Source of the DNA: FEB-25 sp963726315
GTDB lineage: Bacteria; Chloroflexota; Anaerolineae; Anaerolineales; UBA4823
Direction: 5' to 3'
Assembly: GCA_963726315.1 (NCBI GenBank)
Contig: CAVSBZ010000005.1
Coordinates: 1,937,095 to 2,001,094, forward strand
Length of the DNA: 64,000 nucleotides
The position numbers and the translations under genes were made by a program. The notes below the pieces were generated by a model that was given only the letters and a program-made list of their open reading frames with translations, was not told the DNA's origin and ran no database searches. Shown here in pieces: positions 47,988 through 56,354 of this stretch; position 1 is the stretch's first letter; each line of letters opens with the position of its first letter.

Positions 47988-48003
47988 ATTCAATCCGTTG
48001 AAT
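47988..48003. promoter_or_regulatory. Palindrome, candidate ArsR operator
   Basis: ATTCAA-TCCG-TTGAAT lies directly after the -10 box and upstream of arsR. A 6-4-6 palindrome overlapping the transcription start is a typical ArsR/SmtB-type operator, so repression by the encoded ArsR is likely. Confidence 0.6.
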
Positions 48004-48024
48004 GTAATAAACTAAGAGGTATAT

Positions 48025-48450
48025 ATGGAAACATATCAAACTCAAGCTCAATTATTCAAGGTCTTGATGCACCCCACCCGCTTGGCCATCCTGGATGAGT
48101 TACGCCATGGTGAGCAGTGTGTCTGCCACATGGAGGCTAAATTCGGCTTACGCCAGGCGTATATTTCACAACATCTCATGGTGCTGCGCGATGCTGGATT
48201 AGTTACTGATCGACGTGATGGCTGGAATATTTATTATCAAGTGGATAAACCGGAGATCTTCCAGGTCATTGATGCAATGAAAAACATGACCGACACATCG
48301 AATAGCATTCAAACTGGCAGTACTCAATCCAATATTAGTTCATCAGAAAAACAGCGTCCTTGTCCCTGCCCCAAGTGCAATGCCGGCTCAGAGGCAAATC
48401 ACAATGAATCACAGGACTTAGCGCTAAATGAGGTTGTGGCTACAGTTTGA
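48025..48450 (+). CDS. arsR: ArsR family metalloregulator 1
   Basis: 141 residues. The winged-helix core (LFKVLMHPTRLAILDELRHG ... ISQHLMVLRDAGLV) carries a metal-site pair CVC in GEQCVCHMEA, close to the ELCVCDL As(III) site of classical ArsR. An extra ~45-residue tail has CPCPKC, possibly a second metal site. As a repressor it should release DNA on As(III) binding. It is the first gene of the island, just behind the promoter and palindrome. Confidence 0.9.
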   Translation: METYQTQAQLFKVLMHPTRLAILDELRHGEQCVCHMEAKFGLRQAYISQHLMVLRDAGLVTDRRDGWNIYYQVDKPEIFQVIDAMKNMTDTSNSIQTGSTQSNISSSEKQRPCPCPKCNAGSEANHNESQDLALNEVVATV

Positions 48451-48506
48451 AGGAAACAGTAAAACACATTGATATATCTAGCCTATTGAAAAACAGTGAG
48501 GAACCC

Positions 48507-48955
48507 ATGCCTAATTTTCTTGAAACTACAATCGATAAATTTACTTTCAAAGTTGCTGATGATCGCTTCTACACACCAGCAGGTATATGGGCGCTAGCAG
48601 AAGGCAACCGAATCCGGATCGGCCTTTCTGATTTCCAACAGCAACGCAGCGGCGACGTGGCGTTTGCAGAGATCAAACCAGTCGGCACGCAGCTTGCTTT
48701 TGATGATGAAGTGGCGGTGATCGAGACGATCAAAGTCAATATCAGCCTGGGTTCTCCTGTCGCTGGGAGTGTTGTTGAAGTCAATCCAGCTATGACTGAT
48801 GCTCCCGAAGTAATAAACCAGGATCCTTATGGGCTGGTTGGATGGCTGTGATCGAGGCAGAAGATTGGAAAGCCGATCGACCACGCCTGATGGATCCCCA
48901 GGCTTACTTTGCGCACATGAAATCTCTGGCACAAGAGGAGTTGAATAAAGGATGA
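48507..48955 (+). CDS. GcvH-like lipoyl-carrier protein, one frameshift
   Basis: About 148 codons, related to glycine-cleavage H protein. The lipoyl Lys is Lys76 in VIETIKVNISLGSPVAG, matching E-[ST]-[VI]-K; SVVEVNPAM follows. After a missing base at ~48837 the frame continues MAVIEAEDWKAD and ends LAQEELNKG. The start is ATG 48507 (GAGGA before it). No other glycine-cleavage gene is near. Together with the arsenic and thiol genes, this points to a dedicated lipoyl carrier, as in sulfur-oxidation LbpA proteins. Its TGA overlaps the next ATG. Confidence 0.85.
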
Positions 48956-49386
48956 GCGACACAAATTTGCCGCGCAAGGTCGCAATTGTACCTTGCAGCG
49001 GGATCGGTAAAACCTACGGCTCTGTCAGCCGTGAGGCTGCATATGATGTCACCGAAGATTTACGTCCCGAGAAAACCCAATTGGTTTCCCTGGCTATGCT
49101 CGTCCTGGGTGATGAAAGTGCACGGGCTGCCCTGGCTGGAGCTCCAGCTGTGACCATTGACGGATGCAAGTTAGCCTGTGCTACCAAAATGGTCCTCGAA
49201 AGCGGTGGGACGGTCGCCCAGGATTATGCCGTGCTGGATGTCTATCGACGGTATAAGCAGTTCAAGCCGCAGGGGATTGCTGAGCTCAACGAAGGTGGCC
49301 AGCAGCTGGCGCATGCGTTGGCAGAAGAGATTGCCACGGTCGTGGACAGTACTCTGGCTGGGACCGGAGGAGAAAAGAATGGTTGA
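48952..49386 (+). CDS. DGC-domain putative zinc-binding protein 1
   Basis: 144 residues. The defining motif is VTIDGCKLACATKM, preceded by an N-terminal VAIVPCSGIGKTYG with one Cys. The family (DGC domain) is predicted to bind metal through its four Cys; its function is not known. The gene overlaps gcvH-like by 4 bp (ATGA) and the next DGC gene by 8 bp, so the three are made together. Confidence 0.85.
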   Translation: MSDTNLPRKVAIVPCSGIGKTYGSVSREAAYDVTEDLRPEKTQLVSLAMLVLGDESARAALAGAPAVTIDGCKLACATKMVLESGGTVAQDYAVLDVYRRYKQFKPQGIAELNEGGQQLAHALAEEIATVVDSTLAGTGGEKNG

Positions 49387-50124
49387 TCTTCCCAAGAAAA
49401 AAGTTGGGATTGTGGCTTGTTCTGGCGAAGAACTGGCTGAAGGACAGTAACACGCCTGGCGGCCTTGAAGGTACTAGAGCAGCTTCGCCCGGCTGAAACG
49501 GTCACCATCTGCCTGCCGCTTTTTCTGGCCGGCGGTGAGGGCGACCGAGCATTTGCCCGCTTTTATCCGACGATTGCCGTAGATGGCTGCAATTTACGCT
49601 GCGCTGCACAAGGAACCGAGATGTATTCCGGAAAACCAGCTGCAAGCCTGGTAGTAAGTGATCTGGTGCAGCAAAAAGGTTTGGAGCAACCCAAAGGGTT
49701 GCGCCGGTTGAACAATGCTGGAAAGCAGGCTGTGGATTTAATGGCAGAACAAATTGCGGACCAAGTTGACCAGATCCTTGGCTTGCAGTGGGATCGGCGC
49801 AAAGGTGAATTTACATTACCTGTCCAGAGAGATGATGCATCCGCTCCATCAATTCAAGAAACAGTCCAGGCTACCTGTTCCTGCGGATCAGGAATCCCAA
49901 TCCAAAAGGTGATGATCAATGGGCAGAGCGTAACCCTGATCGCCCTGCCGGTGATGCTCCAGCAGTTCAAAGAGGCTGGTAAAGCTCCTGGAGCAGAGAC
50001 TGTCACAGAGCTACTGGATCTACTCAAGATCTATAATCCGATCCCAGCCGGAGAAGAACCAATCTACCGTGAGATGCTGCAAAAAGAATATTCGGCTTAC
50101 TTCGAGAAGGAGCCTTCCCAATGA
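49379..50124 (+). CDS. DGC-domain protein 2 with extra C-terminal domain, one frameshift
   Basis: About 248 codons. The start KKKVGIVACSGEELAEG is followed, after a missing base at ~49450, by VTRLAALKVLEQL and the DGC motif VDGCNLRCAAQG. Unlike DGC1 it has a second part: CSCGSG, then MINGQSVTLIALPVMLQQF and a helical end. The added CSCGSG suggests another metal or As(III) site. The stop overlaps the OsmC start by 4 bp. Confidence 0.82.
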
Positions 50125-50571
50125 GTCGCACAGCCACCTACAATACGACTGTAGCCTGGAAAGGCGAGCATTGGGGCCATATCGTGATGGGCAATGGTCC
50201 AGAAATGGATTTCTCAGCCCCGCCCGATGCTCAGGGTCATCCCGGTGTGCTGACGCCCGAAGATGCGTTTGTAGCTGCAGCCAATACCTGCATCATGATG
50301 ATGTTTATCTGGGCGTCTGAGCGATTCAAGCTGAACCTGATTTCTTATGATTGCCGGGCTGAGGGGACCAAGCTGATCGAGCTGGACCGCACAGAGATTT
50401 TCACCCATTTACGTTTCTACCCGGTAATCCACATTGCAGCAGGTGGTGAAGAAGAAAAAGTCAGTCGAAGGGCGTGCTCGTCGAGCCTTACAGTCGGCAC
50501 AAAAATACAGCCTTGTAGCAAACTCGGTGAAATCCGAGATTATCATCGAACCGCAAATTAAGGTTAGCTAA
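50121..50571 (+). CDS. OsmC-like protein with a single conserved Cys, one frameshift
   Basis: 149 codons. OsmC fold: VLTPEDAFVAAANTCIMMMF with the first catalytic Cys. After an extra A at ~50463 the frame gives VEGRARRALQSAQKYSLVAN. In typical OsmC/YhfA proteins this second site has Cys; here it is Ser (KYSLV). Thiol peroxidase chemistry with two Cys is therefore not possible, and it may bind or transfer a thiol ligand. It overlaps DGC2 by 4 bp and the ferredoxin gene by 1 bp. Confidence 0.8.
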
Positions 50572-50774
50572 TGAAACCAGTTCTCAACGAAGAAAAATGC
50601 CCGGCCATCGGGCAATATTGCCCAGCTATTCCGGCATGCACGGAAAACGCGATGTCGTATGTTATTGATAAAAGTATCCGTAAGGGCGGTCGAATTGTTT
50701 TCAATTATGAAAAATGTAATGAGTGTGGTATTTGTGTCACCAAATGCTGCGGATCTGCTATTGAACTCAATTAA
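50571..50774 (+). CDS. Small ferredoxin-like Fe-S protein
   Basis: 67 residues. One classical 4Fe-4S half, CNECGICVTKCC, lies near the C-terminus. A second, irregular Cys group (CPAIGQYCPAIPAC) lies near the N-terminus. Probably one standard cluster plus one unusual site. The TAATG junction couples it to the OsmC gene. Confidence 0.8.
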   Translation: MKPVLNEEKCPAIGQYCPAIPACTENAMSYVIDKSIRKGGRIVFNYEKCNECGICVTKCCGSAIELN

Positions 50775-50800
50775 CCATATTTTAGAGAAGGAGAATGAAA

Positions 50801-51046
50801 ATGCTTACCATCAAAGTTCTGGGTCCCGGTTGTGAAAATTGTAAAAATGTGGAGGCCATAACTCGCAAGGCACTTGCTATGTTTGGCATTGAAGCTCAGG
50901 TCATCAAAGTGACCGATTGGGCGGAAATCAAAAAATATCCCATCCTGGGTACGCCTGGTTTGGTGATTAATGAAAAAGTTGTCTGCGCCGGCCGTATTCC
51001 AACCGAATTGGAAGTGACCACCTGGTTGGCCAATGCCATGTCTTGA
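50801..51046 (+). CDS. Small thioredoxin-like redox protein (CxxC)
   Basis: 81 residues. A glutaredoxin/thioredoxin-like mini fold with GPGCENCKNVE and the cis-Pro TPGLVINEKVV, like the archaeal MTH895 type. The start is ATG 50801, 7 nt after AAGGAG; an ATG six bases earlier touches the ribosome site. It probably reduces or carries thiol-bound groups within the island pathway. Confidence 0.87.
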   Translation: MLTIKVLGPGCENCKNVEAITRKALAMFGIEAQVIKVTDWAEIKKYPILGTPGLVINEKVVCAGRIPTELEVTTWLANAMS

Positions 51047-51073
51047 TAAATCAGCTATCTCTAAGAGGTGTAT

Positions 51074-51421
51074 ATGACGACCAATTATGTTGAATATCAC
51101 CAACACCTCGAAGAGGGCTTGGCCAGGTTGGGCCAGGATCTACCCGGACCGATGAGCGGTTTTACCCGCTTGCATAGAAAGTCCATTGAGGATGGGGCAT
51201 TAAGCCGGAAGGTTAAGGAAATGATGGCAGTGGCCATTAGTATTGTGGTAGGTTGTGAAGGCTGTATTGCCTATCATGTGCACGATGCCATTGAAGCAGG
51301 GGCTACGCGTGCAGAGCTTCTGGAAGCCGTCAGTGTAGGCTTGATGATGGGGGGTGGACCGGGATCAATTTACGCTACCCATGCTCTGGAGGCCATCGAC
51401 CAATTCCTGGCTAAAGAATAA
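51074..51421 (+). CDS. Carboxymuconolactone decarboxylase/AhpD-like protein
   Basis: 115 residues. The AhpD active-site motif GCEGCIAYHVHDA (CxxC plus His) lies in a helical bundle. AhpD needs a lipoyl partner in Mycobacterium, where it takes electrons from lipoylated DlaT. This fits the lipoyl carrier encoded nearby. The start is ATG 51074 after AGAGG. A ~26-nt hairpin-prone stretch follows the stop. Confidence 0.88.
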   Translation: MTTNYVEYHQHLEEGLARLGQDLPGPMSGFTRLHRKSIEDGALSRKVKEMMAVAISIVVGCEGCIAYHVHDAIEAGATRAELLEAVSVGLMMGGGPGSIYATHALEAIDQFLAKE

Positions 51422-51459
51422 TCGGGATATTTATCCATTATTAAGTGAGGGAACGCACC

Positions 51460-51666
51460 ATGTCTGTACCATCTGACCGCCAACGCTTCGCGTGGGTAAC
51501 ACTGGAAGCCCAGGAGATCATTGAGCTGAAGGAAGCGATCATGGATCGCGATTCCCATGACGTGGTTGATTTTTTCTGGCGCATCGTCCTACCACGTGCG
51601 AAGGATGCTGCCGAAAAGCGCGGCATTTCCTTGAATGAGGATAGCAATGAGCATTTATCTGGATAA
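51460..51666 (+). CDS. Small protein of unknown function upstream of the desulfurase
   Basis: 68 residues, helical and charged (WVTLEAQEIIELKEAIMDRD, FFWRIVLPRAKDAAEKRG). No motif is recognised. It overlaps the cysteine desulfurase gene by 20 bp, so it is probably translated with it and may be a partner. The start is ATG 51460 after GAGGGA. Confidence 0.65.
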   Translation: MSVPSDRQRFAWVTLEAQEIIELKEAIMDRDSHDVVDFFWRIVLPRAKDAAEKRGISLNEDSNEHLSG

Positions 51667-52783
51667 CGCTGCTACCAGCTGGCCCAAGCCGGAGACAGTA
51701 TATCTGGCAATTGATCAATTCATGCGAGAGGTGGGAGCATCCCCGGGGCGAGGCGGTTACCAGCAAGAGGAAGAGGCGTTAAGGATTGCTGATGCAACCC
51801 GGACAGCAATCGCCGAGCTCTTTCATGCACCAGATCCACAGCGTATCGTTTTCACACTCAATGCCACTTACGCGATCAACATGGCATTAAAGGGAATGTT
51901 GCAGGCTGGTGACCATGTTGTCACTTCTTCGATTGAACATAATGCCATGTGGCGTCCATTGAAGGCATTGGAGAAACATGGTGTGCAGATTACCGCAGTT
52001 CCGTGTAATTCAGATGGATTACTCGACCCAGATGATGTAGAAAAAGCTGTGCGTCCGAATACCCGGTTAATTGCCATGCTACATGGATCAAACGTATTGG
52101 GTACTATTTTACCTATTGTAGAGATCGGCCATATCACCCGTGAACATGGGATACCCTTTCTTGTAGATGCGGCGCAAACGGCTGGAAATGTACCCATTGA
52201 CATGCAAGCAATGGGAATTAATCTTTTAGCTTTTGCTGGCCATAAAGGCACCTATGGACCTCAAGGGACAGGAGGGTTGGTCGTATCACCTGACCTCCAC
52301 CTTGAAACCTGGGTGGAAGGGGGTACAGGGTTCCCATCTCGCCCCGAAACCATGCCGGATGAACTGCCTATACGGTTGGAAGCTGGTACCCAAAACTCAG
52401 CCGGCATCGCAGGGCTGCTGGCGGGTGTGCAATTCGTGCTGGAGCAGGGGGTCGAGAAAATCCATGCTCATGAGATGACATTAGCGAAGCGGTTAATCGA
52501 CCAGCTTCAAGCAATTCCAGGCCTTAGGACACTCGGTCCGGCAAGCCTTGGGCAGCGCACCGCGGTAGTCTCGGTCACTGTGGAGAACTACATCCCTGAC
52601 CAATTAGCGTCTGTTTTGGATAAGGTATTTGGGATCGCGACCCGGGCTGGTTTGCATTGCGCCCCCCAAGCCCACAATGCAGCTGGTACCCTGGAAGATG
52701 GAGCCTTGCGTTTCAGTCCTGGATATTTTAATACAGCCGAAGAGATCGATGATGCAGTCAGCGCTTTGAAGGATATCTTGTAG
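51647..52783 (+). CDS. Cysteine desulfurase-family aminotransferase class V
   Basis: 378 residues, PLP enzyme. YLDNAATSWPKPE at the N-terminus, TSSIEHNAMWRP, VDAAQTAG (Asp) and the PLP Lys in AFAGHKGTYGPQG. The catalytic Cys loop is RAGLHCAPQAHNAAGT. The pattern is that of the EF2568-type subfamily, distinct from IscS and NifS. It should release sulfur from Cys as persulfide, probably feeding the ThiS-like and thioredoxin-like proteins. Confidence 0.9.
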   Translation: MSIYLDNAATSWPKPETVYLAIDQFMREVGASPGRGGYQQEEEALRIADATRTAIAELFHAPDPQRIVFTLNATYAINMALKGMLQAGDHVVTSSIEHNAMWRPLKALEKHGVQITAVPCNSDGLLDPDDVEKAVRPNTRLIAMLHGSNVLGTILPIVEIGHITREHGIPFLVDAAQTAGNVPIDMQAMGINLLAFAGHKGTYGPQGTGGLVVSPDLHLETWVEGGTGFPSRPETMPDELPIRLEAGTQNSAGIAGLLAGVQFVLEQGVEKIHAHEMTLAKRLIDQLQAIPGLRTLGPASLGQRTAVVSVTVENYIPDQLASVLDKVFGIATRAGLHCAPQAHNAAGTLEDGALRFSPGYFNTAEEIDDAVSALKDIL

Positions 52784-52791
52784 GCGGTCAA

Positions 52792-52956
52792 ATGGCGAAA
52801 CAGCGCATCGAAAAGACGTTGGTCATTCTGAACGAAGATGAGTTAAGGCAAGTAATGCGCCTGGCTCAACAGAATGATCCGGAGGCAATCTATAAGTTTG
52901 TGAAGGAAGTGATTGCGAAAAGAGTAGAAGAAGCAATCCGCAGGCGCTGTGGATAA
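52792..52956 (+). CDS. Small helical protein (tandem paralogue 1)
   Basis: 54 residues: IEKTLVILNEDELRQVMRLA followed by KFVKEVIAKRVEEAIRRRCG. It resembles the next small gene in layout (short strand, Asp/Glu turn, and a ..KEVI.. helix). It sits 8 bp after the desulfurase stop. No function is recognised. Confidence 0.6.
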   Translation: MAKQRIEKTLVILNEDELRQVMRLAQQNDPEAIYKFVKEVIAKRVEEAIRRRCG

Positions 52957-52971
52957 CTCAACGGAGGAAAA

Positions 52972-53145
52972 ATGCTAAAAGTGAGTGTGGTTTTGGACGA
53001 GCAGCAGCAGGTAGAGTTGCAGATGATCCTTACGGATGAGGATAGAGAGGCTGCTTTGCGCTACCTGAAAGAGGTCATCTGGTCTCAGGTCCAGGCGACC
53101 CATCAAAAAGAATTACGCAGTCACCTGGAACAAGGAGCTATGTAA
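52972..53145 (+). CDS. Small helical protein (tandem paralogue 2)
   Basis: 57 residues: KVSVVLDEQQQVELQMILTD followed by LRYLKEVIWSQVQ. A GGAGG site precedes the ATG. The pattern xVxLxExxxxxLxxILxxxDxxAAxxYLKEVI is shared with the upstream paralogue. No function is recognised. Confidence 0.62.
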   Translation: MLKVSVVLDEQQQVELQMILTDEDREAALRYLKEVIWSQVQATHQKELRSHLEQGAM

Positions 53146-53195
53146 GTAAGCTCGAGCAACGCTGTAAAACATAATTTGGAGCTTTCCGGATTTAT

Positions 53196-53651
53196 ATGCC
53201 AAAGCCACATCACCGTACACAATCACGTTTGCCTCAGCTTTTTGCAATTGGAGGTGTGGTGATATTAGTCCTGGCTATTTTATTAATCAAAGGAAAACCA
53301 CAAGCTGCAGCTCCGAGTGTCGATCCGAGCCAATTAGCTGAACACCAACTCGACCGCGCTTTGGCAGATCACAAACCCATTCTGGCGTTCTTCCACTCCA
53401 ATAATTGTAAACAATGTCTCATCATGATCGACACGGTCAACCAGGTCTACCCCGAATTCTCTGCATCCATCGAATTGGTGGATGTCAATGTTTATGATCA
53501 AAACAACGCTCAACTACTAAAACGGGTAGGATTGCAGTATATTCCAACACTCATATTCTATGACCATGCAGGCAAACAGCACGTTATCGTAGGTGTGATC
53601 GAAGCCGACCAACTTCACCAAACACTTTCAGACCTAGTGGCTGGAGAATAA
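53196..53651 (+). CDS. Membrane-anchored thioredoxin-like protein (CKQC)
   Basis: 151 residues. An N-terminal transmembrane anchor (FAIGGVVILVLAILLI) is followed by a thioredoxin fold facing outward, with AFFHSNNCKQCLIMID and IPTLIFYD (cis-Pro). It lies 1 bp before the CcdA-like gene, so it probably receives electrons across the membrane through it. Confidence 0.86.
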   Translation: MPKPHHRTQSRLPQLFAIGGVVILVLAILLIKGKPQAAAPSVDPSQLAEHQLDRALADHKPILAFFHSNNCKQCLIMIDTVNQVYPEFSASIELVDVNVYDQNNAQLLKRVGLQYIPTLIFYDHAGKQHVIVGVIEADQLHQTLSDLVAGE

Positions 53652-53652
53652 T

Positions 53653-54327
53653 ATGATTTTCGATCCAGCCTTCCTGCAAACCGCTTCAATACTAGGTTTT
53701 ATCCTTGTCTTTCTAGGTGGGATAGCCACCAGCCTGGGTCCTTGTAATATTGCTACGATCCCCCTCATTGTTGGCTATGTAGGCGGTAGCCATGATCTCA
53801 GCCGTAATCGTTCTTTTGTTCTTTCTTTAGCTTTTGCTGTCGGGTTGGCGCTCACTTTCATGTTTTTAGGTGTGATTGCTGCCTTAATCGGTGGGTTGAT
53901 TGGGGCGAATACGCGTTGGTGGTATTACCTTGTCGCTGCAGTCTGCTTGGTCCTTGGACTAAAGATGCTCGGGGTGATCCGGGTCAATCTACCAATGGTA
54001 TTTGGCGGGCTGCGTGAACGTGTTGGTCTAAAAGGTATCCCCGGAGCATTAGCCCTGGGGCTGGTCTCTGGCTTGGTAGCCTCCCAGTGCGCCACCCCAG
54101 TGCTGGTTGCCATCCTGACTTTTGTGATGGCGAAGGGTGCAATACTTTATGGTGCTGCATTGCTTTTCGTTTATGCGATGGGTCGTGGTGTACCAGTCGT
54201 ATTGGCGGGTACATTTACAGGTGCTCTGAAAAACTTTCAAAAAATGGAACGGTGGTCAGGTGTCATAGAAAAAGCTAGTGGTGTGATCATAATCGGGGTC
54301 GGGATATATTTTTTGTGGATTGCTTAA
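53653..54327 (+). CDS. CcdA/DsbD-type transmembrane electron carrier
   Basis: 224 residues, six helices. Two conserved Cys are in SLGPCNIATIP (first helix) and VASQCATPVLVA (fourth helix), as in CcdA. It moves reducing power from cytosolic thioredoxin to exported thiols. It lies between two anchored thioredoxin-like proteins, giving a three-gene relay. Confidence 0.9.
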   Translation: MIFDPAFLQTASILGFILVFLGGIATSLGPCNIATIPLIVGYVGGSHDLSRNRSFVLSLAFAVGLALTFMFLGVIAALIGGLIGANTRWWYYLVAAVCLVLGLKMLGVIRVNLPMVFGGLRERVGLKGIPGALALGLVSGLVASQCATPVLVAILTFVMAKGAILYGAALLFVYAMGRGVPVVLAGTFTGALKNFQKMERWSGVIEKASGVIIIGVGIYFLWIA

Positions 54328-54330
54328 GTG

Positions 54331-54780
54331 ATGAAATCTAAACGGTCTCCATTTTCAGCAAATCGCAGGCGCATGGCCACGCTGATGTTAGTGGCAGTGA
54401 TTGTATTTGCTGTTTTAGCAATTAAATCGATTAACGACAATTGGTTTGAACCACGGATACCTCTTGCACTGAATGGACAACCAGCCCTGGTGTTTTTCAC
54501 GCTGGGGAAAGGTTGCGAATGCCAGATGAAAGTCATCCACAATGCAGAAAAGCAACTGGCAGAATGGAAGGTTGTTGTCGATAGTAAGATCCCCTTATTC
54601 ACAGTGGATTTTAGCCGAAGACCTGACTTAGCCAAGCAATATGGAGTTGCGCGCTCACCTGCCTTGGTTTTGCTAAATGCTGCTGGAGAAGTAATATGGA
54701 AACAGGACTTGGGGCTGAGTGATGAAGCACCACTCGATATAAATGCTGCCAGTATACAAATAGAGAACATTATAAAATGA
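54331..54780 (+). CDS. Membrane-anchored thioredoxin-like protein with CEC motif
   Basis: 149 residues. Signal anchor (MATLMLVAVIVFAVLAI) plus a thioredoxin-like domain; the active-site position reads LGKGCECQMKV, a C-x-C instead of CxxC. The cis-Pro region is ARSPALVLL. Closely packed Cys of this type suit metal or As(III) binding better than disulfide exchange. The start is ATG 54331, 3 bp after the ccdA stop. Confidence 0.83.
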   Translation: MKSKRSPFSANRRRMATLMLVAVIVFAVLAIKSINDNWFEPRIPLALNGQPALVFFTLGKGCECQMKVIHNAEKQLAEWKVVVDSKIPLFTVDFSRRPDLAKQYGVARSPALVLLNAAGEVIWKQDLGLSDEAPLDINAASIQIENIIK

Positions 54781-54796
54781 TCAACAGGAGCTCGGC

Positions 54797-55060
54797 ATGA
54801 AAGATATGGATGATAATATCGAACCAAAACAAAATCAGGAGTTAGAGAAACCCCTTTGCTCTTGCCTGACCGATCCATTCACCAGCCTGCCACCAGAATT
54901 GAGACCCCGGAACACGGATGTCATGAAAGGGTTGCGCAAGGTAAAATGTCCAGCCTGTGGTTTCGAGTATTGGACAAACCGTGATACCGATATGTGTATT
55001 GATTGCGAGAAAAAAGGCGTTCATCTACAGAGATGTCGAATTATAATTAATCACAAGTGA
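54797..55060 (+). CDS. Small zinc-ribbon-like protein
   Basis: 87 residues. The first part has CSC (residues ~21-23), followed by a ribbon with CPACGFEYW and MCIDCEKKG. It is a probable zinc- or metal-binding protein with no domain name I recognise. It lies in line with the thiol genes. Confidence 0.68.
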   Translation: MKDMDDNIEPKQNQELEKPLCSCLTDPFTSLPPELRPRNTDVMKGLRKVKCPACGFEYWTNRDTDMCIDCEKKGVHLQRCRIIINHK

Positions 55061-55126
55061 TCGATATTCTCAAAAGTCACTCAAAGAATAAATAACTAAT
55101 GATTGAGATTATTAAGAAGGAATATA

Positions 55127-55348
55127 ATGCCTGTAATTATTCATCCATTAGGTCAATTAAAGAGTTTTTTTAACAACCAATCAACGATTACAGTCGAGGC
55201 GGGCAAGCAATCCGGCAATTCTATCACAGCTCAAATAGTACCTGAAATGGTGGCTGGCGTAGTTGTCAATGGTGATTTACAGACGAAGGATTATATCCTT
55301 CAGGATAATGACGATGTCAAGTTAATCGCCGTAATGAGTGGTGGGTAA
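55127..55348 (+). CDS. ThiS/MoaD-like ubiquitin-fold protein ending GG
   Basis: 73 residues. Beta-grasp pattern with VVVNGDLQTKDYILQDNDDV and the C-terminal LIAVMSGG, the di-Gly tail that is adenylated and thiocarboxylated in ThiS and MoaD. No E1-like adenylyltransferase or partner synthase is near, so either an external E1 serves it or the tail acts another way. It could be the sulfur carrier for the desulfurase upstream. Confidence 0.85.
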   Translation: MPVIIHPLGQLKSFFNNQSTITVEAGKQSGNSITAQIVPEMVAGVVVNGDLQTKDYILQDNDDVKLIAVMSGG

Positions 55349-55392
55349 GCTCGATCAATCGATTAATAAATTTCGTTATGTAGAGACGAATT

Positions 55393-55662
55393 ATGGTTAA
55401 TGTCAAGATTTTAAGTTATAAAAAACCTCAACGTTATATCGTGCGACAGACATTAATTGCCGCGCGAAATGAACTACGCAAAACCTATCCTGATTTTGAT
55501 ATTACGATTTCAGAAGTCAAAACACTCGAAGAGATAGAAGAATTCACTCCTGTGCTCGTTTGTCCTAGTCTGGTAATCAATGAAAAGTTATTCTGCACGG
55601 GATGGTTCCCAAAAAAAGAAGAAATTACTGAGTGGTTTAAGCAATATATTGATCGAAATTAG
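55393..55662 (+). CDS. Thioredoxin-like protein without the CxxC site
   Basis: 89 residues. The fold resembles the small CxxC protein at 50801 (strand-helix start, EEFTPVLVCPSLVINEKLF with cis-Pro), but the N-terminal active-site loop reads SYKKPQRY with no Cys. One Cys is left before the cis-Pro (VCPS) and one after it (FCTG). Probably a binding or scaffold member of the set. Confidence 0.72.
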   Translation: MVNVKILSYKKPQRYIVRQTLIAARNELRKTYPDFDITISEVKTLEEIEEFTPVLVCPSLVINEKLFCTGWFPKKEEITEWFKQYIDRN

Positions 55663-55667
55663 GAATA

Positions 55668-56259
55668 ATGAGCCAGAAATCCGATTTTATGTTAAGCAAG
55701 CTATCGGTACGTTTCGGTGCACAATCGCTTACGGAGTTATGGATGTATCTCGAATCCATCAGACTCACTAAAATACTGCCATGCCTGGCAGAACCAGGCA
55801 AGATCATCGTGATCGGAGATCCATCACGCAAATTGGATGAGGTGCTGCCTTATCTGGCAACACTACCTAATGTGATCTCCTATAACCCGGATAGCTTGCA
55901 CACTTACCCTGCGACGGCAGCCTGGTTTTATCTCGCTGTATTCAGAAAAAGCATATATCACCAAGGTCAAGGATACTGAAGAAGGGTTGGAATTGTTCAA
56001 AGCGCTAGTGGATGCGATCAATGCGACCTGGGATCATCGGGAAGAGCTGGTGGCAATGACTGCTCGAAAACACGCTCCACGTCCCCTGGATATATGGACG
56101 TTACTACCCCAAACCAATTGTAAACAATGTGGTGAGGCTACCTGCATGGCATTTGCTTGTAAATTATTGCTTCAAGAGCGAGAACTACCCGAATGCACTC
56201 CACTACAAGCGGATGCGGCATTTGCCGAACGTCGAGCAACCTTGGAAGCGATGCTTTAG
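55668..56259 (+). CDS. Fe-S protein with ACDS-type 4Fe-4S motif, one frameshift
   Basis: About 197 codons. The C-terminal cluster motif TNCKQCGEATCMAFA followed by PEC is like the small 4Fe-4S domain of acetyl-CoA synthase/corrinoid partner proteins (AcsC/CdhE). The N-terminal ~130 residues (IVIGDPSRKLDEVLPYLATL) are not recognised. An extra T in the TTTT at ~55927 splits it; reading WFISLYSEKAYITKVKD restores one protein. It may pair with the ASKHA activase near 61.5 kb. Confidence 0.8.
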
Positions 56260-56354
56260 GTTATTGGTAATAGTCTGTTGCCCACAATCCATCATATAAT
56301 TTTCATGATTATTGTCACTGTATAATTATCGTAAATCCCAATATAATTCAATGT

